NCBI GenBank assembly: GCA_937136025.1
Contig: CAKZOC010000022.1
Coordinates: 1-33,222 of the forward strand
Reading direction: 5' to 3'
DNA length: 33,222 nt
From: an uncultured Bacteroidota bacterium
Lineage (GTDB): Bacteria > Bacteroidota > Bacteroidia > Flavobacteriales > Flavobacteriaceae
The position numbers and the translations under genes are program-made. The notes beneath the pieces are model-generated. The model did not search any database. It was not told where the DNA came from and saw only the letters and a program-made list of their open reading frames with translations. This document shows, in pieces, positions 8,488-15,078 of the stretch; position 1 is the stretch's first letter; each line of letters starts with the position of its first letter.

Positions 8488-9882
8488 ATGACATTGATTA
8501 AATCCATTTCCGGAATCCGGGGCACCATTGGGGGAGTACCCGGCGAAAATCTGACTCCTGTGGACGCCGTAAAATTCGCCGCGGCCTACGGGACATGGCT
8601 TAAAGGATACCACCAAAAACAAGACCTGAAGGTTGTTATTGGCCGTGATGCCCGTTTGTCCGGGCAAATGGTCCAACAACTCGTATCGGCCACTCTGACG
8701 GGGCTGGGTATTGATATTGTGGACCTGGGCCTATCCACCACACCCACTGTGGAACTCGCTGTGCCTATGGAAAATGCCGACGGAGGCATTATCCTTACGG
8801 CCAGCCATAATCCAAAACAATGGAACGCCCTGAAATTGTTGAATGAAAGGGGAGAATTTCTAAATGCTGCGGAAGGCAAGGCTATTTTGGAGTTGGCAGA
8901 AAAAGAAGATTTTGATTTTGCTGAAGTAGACGATTTAGGAACTATTAAAACAGATGACACTTACCTCGAACGGCATATTGAATCTGTTTTGAACCTCCAA
9001 TTGGTCGATGCCGCTGTCATTCGCCAAAAAAAGTTTAAGGTAGTGGTAGACGGGGTCAACTCCAGCGGAGGGATAGCCATCCCAGCGTTACTCGAGGCCC
9101 TTGGAGTTGACGTAATCCGCCTGTACTGCGAACCTACAGGTCATTTTCCGCATAATCCGGAACCCCTCAAGGAGCATTTAGGGGCGATTTGCCAGAAAGT
9201 ACTGGAAACCGGGGCGGACTTTGGCGTCGTGGTAGATCCGGATGTAGACCGGTTGGCATTTATCACAGAAACCGGAGAAATGTTTGGAGAGGAGTATACC
9301 CTGGTGGCTTGTGCGGATTATGTTCTCGGTAAAACCCCGGGCAATACAGTATCTAATTTATCCTCTACAAGGGCGCTTCGGGACATCACTGAAAAACACA
9401 ACGGGCAGTATACGGCTGCGGCTGTAGGGGAAGTGAATGTCGTGGCCACCATGAAAGAAACCCGAGCTATTATCGGTGGGGAGGGCAACGGAGGAATCAT
9501 ATATCCCAGTAGCCATTATGGCAGGGATGCCCTGGTGGGAACCGCACTTTTTTTGATGCTGCTGTCGGAGACCAATACCTCTGTAAGTGCCTTAAAAGCA
9601 TCATACCCTCAGTATTATATGGGTAAGAAGAAAATCCAGCTGACCCCTGATTTGGATGTAGATGCCCTCCTAAAGGCCATAGCTATTAAATATCAGGACG
9701 AAGACCTCAATACCGTGGACGGGGTAAAAATCGATTTTGATGACAACTGGGTGCATATGCGAAAATCCAATACAGAACCCATCATCCGAGTCTATACGGA
9801 AGGGGCTTCTCAAGATGCAGCAGATGCACTGGCAGACCGTTTTATTGCTGAATTAGGTACGCTGGCAGAGGATGCGGTTTAG
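8488..9882 (+). CDS. glmM: Phosphoglucosamine mutase
   Basis: GlmM converts glucosamine-6-phosphate to glucosamine-1-phosphate for UDP-GlcNAc, feeding peptidoglycan and lipid A synthesis in the cytoplasm. The 464-residue protein shows the phosphoserine loop TASHNPKQWNALKL with catalytic Ser106, the metal-binding DPDVDRLAF, the sugar-binding GGEGNGG and the C-terminal phosphate-binding RKSNTEPIIRVYTEG. Ser106 and the length fit the bacterial phosphohexomutase family; the Bacteroidota branch is often annotated GlmM, though phosphomannomutase activity cannot be ruled out by eye. I chose ATG 8488 (MTLIKSISGIRG) over the in-frame TTG 8461. The 3' end overlaps the convergent acyltransferase by 4 bases, and a small hairpin follows the stop. 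Confidence 0.93.
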   Translation: MTLIKSISGIRGTIGGVPGENLTPVDAVKFAAAYGTWLKGYHQKQDLKVVIGRDARLSGQMVQQLVSATLTGLGIDIVDLGLSTTPTVELAVPMENADGGIILTASHNPKQWNALKLLNERGEFLNAAEGKAILELAEKEDFDFAEVDDLGTIKTDDTYLERHIESVLNLQLVDAAVIRQKKFKVVVDGVNSSGGIAIPALLEALGVDVIRLYCEPTGHFPHNPEPLKEHLGAICQKVLETGADFGVVVDPDVDRLAFITETGEMFGEEYTLVACADYVLGKTPGNTVSNLSSTRALRDITEKHNGQYTAAAVGEVNVVATMKETRAIIGGEGNGGIIYPSSHYGRDALVGTALFLMLLSETNTSVSALKASYPQYYMGKKKIQLTPDLDVDALLKAIAIKYQDEDLNTVDGVKIDFDDNWVHMRKSNTEPIIRVYTEGASQDAADALADRFIAELGTLAEDAV

Positions 9883-10775
9883 GGCGATGTAGTCCCCGTA
9901 GGGGCTTTATTCCTGTGCTTCCACCGTTTATGCGTCCAAAAGTAGTACTCTGGAGCCTCTCGTATCGCGGATTCCAGCTCCCTGAAAAACGCGTCTGTTA
10001 TTTCGTAAGCGGGCATCGTTTTCGGGGCTGCAGATAGCACGATAAAGGTTCCCTGATAATACCCGCGTTTTATTTTGCGGACTTTGAGATACAGGGCGGG
10101 CAGGTCAAATTTTTTACACAAGGTTTCGCCACCCACGTGCATGGGTACGTTTATACCCATAAATGGGGCCCAATAGCGCGCCTTTTTTCGCGTGGGAGAC
10201 TGATCGTTGAGCATGCCATAAGTAGCCACAATGCCTTCTGCATTATTGCGACCCATGACCTTCCAGGATTCTTTTGTAGTGATCAGGGAAGTGCCCAGGC
10301 GGGCCCTTACCCGCCGCACCCAACGATCAAAATATTTGTTGTTCAGGGTTTGATAAACACCGTAACCTTTGCTTTTGATGTGGGGATCCAGGGCAATGGT
10401 CCACTCCCAACTGGCATAATGCGGGAAAAAAGTAACAGTACTTTTATCCTGTGCCTCAAACTGGCGGAAGGTCTCCAGATTTGTAAAGGTGAAGTGTTTC
10501 TGGAGATCTTCTTCGCTGATGTTCAGGGTCTTGATCATTTCCAAAAACATATCGCACATATGGGCGTAGAATGCCCGTGCAATCCTGTGTCTTTCCTGGA
10601 AAGACTTCTCTGGAAAGACCAGTTCCAGATTTTCCTTTACGACTTTGCGGCGGTATCTGATAACCTTGTAGATGATAAAAAAAAGACCGTCTGACAGCAG
10701 ATAAAGGAGACGGAAAGGCAGTTTTGAAACACCCCACAAGAACGGATAGGTCAAAAGAAACACAAGTCTCTGCAT
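9879..10775 (-). CDS. Lysophospholipid/lipid A acyltransferase family protein
   Basis: This 298-residue protein is an LpxL/HtrB-type acyltransferase, probably adding a secondary acyl chain to lipid A or an aminolipid at the inner membrane. It has an N-terminal hydrophobic segment (about 4-38), an arginine-rich stretch (RYRRKVVKENL), the catalytic H-x4-E motif in PHYASWEW (His119, Glu124), and a downstream MLNDQSPTRKK region resembling the family's block near the acceptor site. The start is ATG 10775; an in-frame TTG at 10793 falls inside the likely -7 box. The gene is divergent from the rhomboid gene and its stop overlaps glmM. A role in envelope lipid synthesis fits the neighbouring amino-sugar gene, but the exact acceptor is unknown. 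Confidence 0.87.
   Translation of the reverse strand: MQRLVFLLTYPFLWGVSKLPFRLLYLLSDGLFFIIYKVIRYRRKVVKENLELVFPEKSFQERHRIARAFYAHMCDMFLEMIKTLNISEEDLQKHFTFTNLETFRQFEAQDKSTVTFFPHYASWEWTIALDPHIKSKGYGVYQTLNNKYFDRWVRRVRARLGTSLITTKESWKVMGRNNAEGIVATYGMLNDQSPTRKKARYWAPFMGINVPMHVGGETLCKKFDLPALYLKVRKIKRGYYQGTFIVLSAAPKTMPAYEITDAFFRELESAIREAPEYYFWTHKRWKHRNKAPTGTTSP
9891..9910 (+). terminator. Possible glmM terminator hairpin
   Basis: AGTCCCC-GTA-GGGGCT can fold into a short GC stem with one bulge, followed by TTTATT. It begins 8 bases after the glmM stop and lies inside the 3' coding end of the convergent acyltransferase gene. The U tract is short, so termination may be weak. Confidence 0.35.
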
Positions 10776-10790
10776 ACACACCAATATGGG

Positions 10791-10808
10791 CAAATATAGC
10801 TATATTTA
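10791..10808. promoter_or_regulatory. Divergent promoter with 16-bp perfect palindrome
   Basis: AAATATAGCTATATTT (10792-10807) is a perfect palindrome between the acyltransferase and rhomboid genes. On the reverse strand it gives TATATTTG (10798-10791), a full -7 box 15 bases before ATG 10775. On the forward strand it gives TATATTTA (10801-10808), a one-mismatch box 20 bases before ATG 10829. The symmetry may simply reflect back-to-back -7 boxes. Confidence 0.5.
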
Positions 10809-10828
10809 GCCCCATACAAGGGTTGTAA

Positions 10829-11476
10829 ATGAATTTGCACATCGCTACAATTGCCGTAATTGCCGCCAATATTCTGGTATCCCTGAAGGGGTTTAAGGAT
10901 TATGTGTTTTTTGAAAGGTATAAGTTCAATATCGGTGCCATCCGGAGCGGCCAAAAAGACCGGATGCTCACCTCGGGCTTTCTTCATGTAGACGGAAGTC
11001 ATCTTTTTTTGAATATGTTCACCCTCTATTTTTTTGCAGATGTAGTCATTCAATGGCTGGGTCCTGTGAAATTCCTGATTATTTACCTGATCAGTCTGGT
11101 GGCCGGGAGTCTTCTAGCGCTTTCATTCCACAAAAAAGAGCCCTATTACAGCGCAGTGGGGGCCAGCGGGGCTGTTACAGGGATTTTATACGCCGCCATT
11201 TTGCTGCAACCCGATATGCGCCTGGCCCTGATGTTTATACCCATCCCCTTACCCGCCTATATTCTGGGAATCGGGTATCTGATGTATTCCATCTACGGAA
11301 TGAAAAAGCGTTTGGGGAATATCGGGCATACTGCCCATTTTGGAGGGGCTGTGGGGGGTTATATTACAACGCTGATTTTTGTGCCTTCCATTGTCACGAC
11401 CCATCCGGTGATGGTCCTCCTTTTGGCCTTGCCCATTGTGCTTTTATTTGTTCTTGAAAAGTTGGGCAAGTTATAA
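10829..11476 (+). CDS. Rhomboid family intramembrane serine protease
   Basis: Rhomboids cleave membrane proteins within or near a transmembrane helix. This 215-residue protein has about six hydrophobic helices, the standard bacterial core. The catalytic dyad is Ser113 in VGASGAVTG and His170 in TAHFGGAVGG. Asn62 and His58 lie in DGSHLFLNMFTLYFF on the second helix, where they stabilise the oxyanion. There is no extra soluble domain. ATG 10829 follows a near-consensus -7 box and gives a short N-terminal first helix. Substrates are unknown. The gene is monocistronic as far as can be seen. Confidence 0.93.
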   Translation: MNLHIATIAVIAANILVSLKGFKDYVFFERYKFNIGAIRSGQKDRMLTSGFLHVDGSHLFLNMFTLYFFADVVIQWLGPVKFLIIYLISLVAGSLLALSFHKKEPYYSAVGASGAVTGILYAAILLQPDMRLALMFIPIPLPAYILGIGYLMYSIYGMKKRLGNIGHTAHFGGAVGGYITTLIFVPSIVTTHPVMVLLLALPIVLLFVLEKLGKL

Positions 11477-11592
11477 CGGTCCAGAATCCCTCAAAATTTG
11501 GCTTACTGTTTGTCTTAGTGAAGTTTAATTATATCGAAATCATCTTTTTCTTTATACCAAAGCCTCTTTTAGAACGTTAGTGGGTTATCTAT

Positions 11593-13251
11593 ATGATAAC
11601 AAACGCTCTTAAAATGAGGCATTTTTATAAGGCATTGCTGGTTTTTTTAGTGCTCACAGGCACGGCCTGTAGTGATGAAACGGTAGTTTATGAAGACGGG
11701 CTCAGCACGGAGCTCTATGTTGAAACCAATTCAGCTGCTCTGAAATCGGCCATATCCTACGAAAAATCCGGAGTGTTAAAGCTTCATCCGATGGAAAGGG
11801 CTATGGCGAGTGACGGCACTGCCAAAGCAGGTGACTATCCCCTGACCCTCGTAGCCACAGTAAATCCTCCAGCTTTTCCGGGATCAGAACCTCTGACGGC
11901 TACCCATGCCTCTCTGGATGGCAGCTATGTTGTTGTAAGCTACAACAGGGCCGGAGAAATATACCAGGGCGCTCTGGATGTTATCGATATTTCAGATCCC
12001 AATGTGCCAAGGGTTCGTTCCCGCCTCTTTTACTCCAATGCGGATATTAATAGTTTGGCTTTCTCCGGAGGATATATTTACGCCGTAGGAGCTATTAATG
12101 CCGAAACCTCGGATATTGCCACCTTTAACTCGTTTATAGCGCGGATTCCCGTCTCGAATGGCGTCCTGGAAACGGCTGACATCAAATATGGATTTCAGCA
12201 GGGTTTTAACGCCACGGATGTACTCATTGATGGGAGTAGGGCTGTAGTTACGAGCGGCAAAGAAGGCGCGGTTGCATCCTACAACACCTCTGATCTTTCG
12301 ATGGTTGATGAGCTTTTTGTAACCGATGCCCGATCCCTGACGCCTTGGCAAGGAGGATATGCCATTTTGGATGGAGGCTCCGGAGTCCGTGTGCTGAATT
12401 CCAGCCTCGTTGAAACGGATTTGATCGCAATAGGTACAGATCTGGGGGCTACGAGTAAGAAGACGCTGGATACCTGGCAGACAAATATCCTGGTTCCGGA
12501 GGCAGATCAGGGCACCGGGATCTATGAGGGTACTACGGGTACGTTGATTCAATACGTGTCTATTCCGCACATTCCGGTCGGTACGCCTGCCGGAGATGCT
12601 GTAACCAATGCCGTTTCCGTAAATGACGACTTGTTGTTTATGGCCAATGGAGGCGCAGGGCTGGCCCTGGCTGAATTGCTGGCATCTACCATTACTACCG
12701 CTGGAACGATCGATCTGGATGGTTCTGTGAACTATGTCACTTCCGACGGGGACTATGCCTTTGTCGCCTCAGGAGCGGATGGCCTGCAGATTATTAAACT
12801 CAACAGGTCGCCTAAAACGCTGGTAAACGCCTGTTCAGGTCTGCCTCCATATGAGGGGAGTAGTATTCTGAATGTCGGAGCTGCCGAGGCTTTGAGCTTT
12901 CAGGGCGGAAAACAACTGGATGCCATTGATATTAACGGCTTCTTATTGCTTTGCGGCTCCTGGACGGTAACCGAGCAGGTGAATATTGCCCCGGGGGGCG
13001 TGCTACGGCTCTTCGGAACCCTGGCCATCGGGAGCAATCAGGACAAAGGTTCGCTGACAGTAGGCAGTGGGGCATTACTTCAGATCGAAGGCAATGTAAC
13101 TATATATGGTGACCTTATCATGGAAGACGGGGCTCAGGTAGAGTTCCTGGGCGACTCCTCAGTCATCGATATTTTTGGAGATGTTTCCGCCGGAAGAGAA
13201 GCTACCGTAAGCGGTAAATTCAGGGATGTACGCCAGAAATTCGGAGACTAA
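11593..13251 (+). CDS. Secreted lipoprotein with beta-propeller-like (LVIVD) repeats
   Basis: This 552-residue protein has a signal peptide ending at the lipobox LTGTAC, so it is probably an outer-membrane or surface lipoprotein. Residues about 75-410 hold repeated units like GALDVIDISDPNVP and AFSGGYIYAVGA, similar to LVIVD-type beta-propeller repeats. The last 120 residues (from about 425) are Gly- and hydrophobic-rich short strands with GSLTVGSGALLQIEGNVTIYGDL, like a small right-handed beta-helix. I recognise no catalytic motif and cannot assign a function; polymer or surface binding is possible. ATG 11614 (MRHFYK) is an equally good start, with a more typical signal n-region. The gene stands alone, convergent with the thioredoxin-like lipoprotein. 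Confidence 0.82.
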   Translation: MITNALKMRHFYKALLVFLVLTGTACSDETVVYEDGLSTELYVETNSAALKSAISYEKSGVLKLHPMERAMASDGTAKAGDYPLTLVATVNPPAFPGSEPLTATHASLDGSYVVVSYNRAGEIYQGALDVIDISDPNVPRVRSRLFYSNADINSLAFSGGYIYAVGAINAETSDIATFNSFIARIPVSNGVLETADIKYGFQQGFNATDVLIDGSRAVVTSGKEGAVASYNTSDLSMVDELFVTDARSLTPWQGGYAILDGGSGVRVLNSSLVETDLIAIGTDLGATSKKTLDTWQTNILVPEADQGTGIYEGTTGTLIQYVSIPHIPVGTPAGDAVTNAVSVNDDLLFMANGGAGLALAELLASTITTAGTIDLDGSVNYVTSDGDYAFVASGADGLQIIKLNRSPKTLVNACSGLPPYEGSSILNVGAAEALSFQGGKQLDAIDINGFLLLCGSWTVTEQVNIAPGGVLRLFGTLAIGSNQDKGSLTVGSGALLQIEGNVTIYGDLIMEDGAQVEFLGDSSVIDIFGDVSAGREATVSGKFRDVRQKFGD

Positions 13252-13291
13252 AACCCAGAAAACGCTTTATCACTTTTCTCGGGGAGCCGGG

Positions 13292-14401
13292 CTAAGGCAG
13301 TAATTCAGCTATTTTAGCTTCCAGGGATTCCCCTCTGAGGTTCTTTGCTACAATAACCCCATTTTCGTCGAGTATAAAACTCGCAGGGATAGCCCGTACA
13401 TTATAGAGCTCTGCAATCTCGTCAAAGTAACGCACATTGGATACATGGTGCCAGGTAAGTCCATCCTGCTCAATGGCGTTAATCCAGTCTGCCGCATTTC
13501 TGTCCAGAGAAACACCCAAAATGGAAAGCCCCTTATCCTTATATTTTTCATAAACCTTAACGATATTCGGGTTTTCTGCCCGACAGGGCCGACACCAGCC
13601 CGCCCAAAAATCCACGAGAGTAACTTTCCCCAGTACATCATTCAGGGCGAGTACTTCACCCGACGGGGTGGGGGCTGAAAAATCGGGAGCCTTTGCTCCT
13701 ACTGAGGTGCGCTCCTGAGAAGAAATCTGAGAATTGATATTCTCGCCCAGGGGAGAGACTCGGATAGACTCATCCAGACCCTTAAAAAGACTTGCTATTT
13801 CTGCGTTAGGCAGGGACTGGGATTGCAACATCCGGGAAAGCACCATGGCAGAGATCAGTGCATCGGGGTGTTCGGCAATAAATGCTTTTTCATAATCCAG
13901 AGCACTTCCCTGGAGTTCAAAGAATTCGTCGCGCAGGGCATTCATATTTGCCGTGTCCCGTGACTGCATAGCCACCTGCATTTCACTGTTTATCGCATTT
14001 CGACGCTCCAAGAGTTGGCGGGTACCTTCGACAAAATCGGAATAATACTCGTTTTGAAGCGTTCCTTCGACCCCGGCCGTCCCAAGGCTGTCGCGATGGG
14101 CCGTAATACTTATAGATCCATTCTCTACAAAAACAGGGATGCCTGCATTGACCCCTTCGATAAAGATGTACCGAAGCTCAGGAGTCGCAGCTTCACCGCT
14201 AAAACTAAAGGTGCCGTTGGATATCAGGGCAGTGTCACCGGGGATGGCCCGCATATTTTCATCACTTTTCCTGAGAAACACCTGAGTACCTTCTTCAAGA
14301 GGGCCTGCGATGGAGCCGGTAATCTCATAGCCGGATTTCGTTTCGGCTGAACACCCTGCGAACAGGAGGAGAACGGGAAGAACCCTCATAATACCTTTCA
14401 T
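13292..14401 (-). CDS. TlpA-like thiol-disulfide oxidoreductase lipoprotein (DUF4369)
   Basis: This 369-residue protein starts with a signal peptide and lipobox LLFAGC (Cys17). Residues about 24-110 look like DUF4369 (EITGSIAGPLEEGTQVFLRK), a domain common before thioredoxin domains in Bacteroidota. Residues about 110-225 are helical and charged. The C-terminal thioredoxin/AhpC-TSA domain begins near 235 (VGAKAPDFSAPTPSG) and has the redox pair WCRPC (Cys270, Cys273), then the cis-proline region RAIPASFILDENG. It probably acts in the periplasm as a reductase or in cytochrome c/disulfide handling; the partner is unknown. ATG 14401 lies 23 bases after a TAnnTTTG box. Confidence 0.92.
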   Translation of the reverse strand: MKGIMRVLPVLLLFAGCSAETKSGYEITGSIAGPLEEGTQVFLRKSDENMRAIPGDTALISNGTFSFSGEAATPELRYIFIEGVNAGIPVFVENGSISITAHRDSLGTAGVEGTLQNEYYSDFVEGTRQLLERRNAINSEMQVAMQSRDTANMNALRDEFFELQGSALDYEKAFIAEHPDALISAMVLSRMLQSQSLPNAEIASLFKGLDESIRVSPLGENINSQISSQERTSVGAKAPDFSAPTPSGEVLALNDVLGKVTLVDFWAGWCRPCRAENPNIVKVYEKYKDKGLSILGVSLDRNAADWINAIEQDGLTWHHVSNVRYFDEIAELYNVRAIPASFILDENGVIVAKNLRGESLEAKIAELLP

Positions 14402-14424
14402 ACGAACTTTTTAGAAGTAAGCGG

Positions 14425-14432
14425 CAAAGGTA
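14425..14432 (-). promoter_or_regulatory. -7 box of the TlpA-like gene
   Basis: The reverse strand reads TACCTTTG, a full TAnnTTTG match, 23 bases before ATG 14401. No firm -33 element is visible; the upstream side is a run of T on this strand. Confidence 0.55.
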
Positions 14433-14496
14433 GTCAGGGCAAGCAGAAAAAAAAAGTGCTTAACAAAAGGTTATGCCTGTTTCGGATGTCCCTGAA

Positions 14497-14991
14497 TTAA
14501 AACTGGTACCGGATTCCCAGGGCAATATCAAAATTAAAATTATCCGTAAACCCGTCGTAACCGATGATGCCAATTTCTGGGCGGAAATCCACAGAAAGAA
14601 GTAAGGGGATGTCAAAATTGTACTCCAAACCGATGTCACCGGCCCCAAAAAGAAAGAAACCGCCGTCGTCATCCGTAGCGTAATTGTCGCTGAAATTTAC
14701 ACTGCCTATACCGCCCCCGGCCCCGTAAAACCAATTGAAATTCCCATCCAGATTTCGAACCCACTGGTGTAACCCGACGAGCTTAAAGGCATTGTAGTTC
14801 CGGTTGTCCCTCCAGCCCAGGTCAAATTCCAGGCGGGTGGCACGTGTCAGGGATTTCTGATAGGAAATCTCCGCTCCAAAGCCATCGCTATCTCCCAGCC
14901 GCAAGCCAATGGCGTGATTGGAAATACGCTGAGCACTCAGGCCGGCACTCCCAAAAAGAAATAAACACAGTAAAAGAGTACGTAATTTCAT
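14497..14991 (-). CDS. Small outer-membrane beta-barrel-like protein
   Basis: This 164-residue protein has a clean signal peptide (MKLRTLLLCLFLFGSAGLSA, cleavage near 20-21). The mature part alternates polar and hydrophobic residues with Gly and aromatic residues and ends in GIRYQF, with the C-terminal Phe typical of outer-membrane barrels. About eight strands can be imagined, as in OmpW/OmpX-size proteins. No specific family or ligand is recognised. I chose ATG 14991 because it begins the signal peptide and lies 20 bases after a TAnnTTTG box; the upstream open frame lacks a signal. It is divergent from the dehydrogenase gene and on the same strand as the TlpA-like gene, separated by 95 bases holding that gene's own promoter. 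Confidence 0.85.
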   Translation of the reverse strand: MKLRTLLLCLFLFGSAGLSAQRISNHAIGLRLGDSDGFGAEISYQKSLTRATRLEFDLGWRDNRNYNAFKLVGLHQWVRNLDGNFNWFYGAGGGIGSVNFSDNYATDDDGGFFLFGAGDIGLEYNFDIPLLLSVDFRPEIGIIGYDGFTDNFNFDIALGIRYQF

Positions 14992-15011
14992 CTGTAAAAA
15001 ATTAACAAGGT

Positions 15012-15019
15012 CAAAAATA
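15012..15019 (-). promoter_or_regulatory. -7 box of the beta-barrel gene
   Basis: The reverse strand reads TATTTTTG, a full TAnnTTTG match, 20 bases before ATG 14991. Confidence 0.5.
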
Positions 15020-15048
15020 GAGACTTCAATGCTCCTCAGTGTATAAAA

Positions 15049-15068
15049 ACTTAATTTAGAGCCCAAAA
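15049..15068 (+). promoter_or_regulatory. Probable promoter/start region of the ydiJ-type gene
   Basis: ACTTAATTTAGAGCCCAAAA lies 10 bases before the GTG start at 15079 and contains the near-box TAATTTAG. It matches 2795-2814 at 18 of 20 positions. Confidence 0.35.
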
Positions 15069-15078
15069 TTGTTTAGCA

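Noticed and set aside
10137..10694. 185-codon frame antisense to the acyltransferase gene
   Set aside because: Codon pattern follows the real gene in the opposite strand and no start signals are visible.
11992..12570. 192-codon frame antisense to the lipoprotein gene
   Set aside because: No signal, motif or promoter; composition reflects the sense strand.
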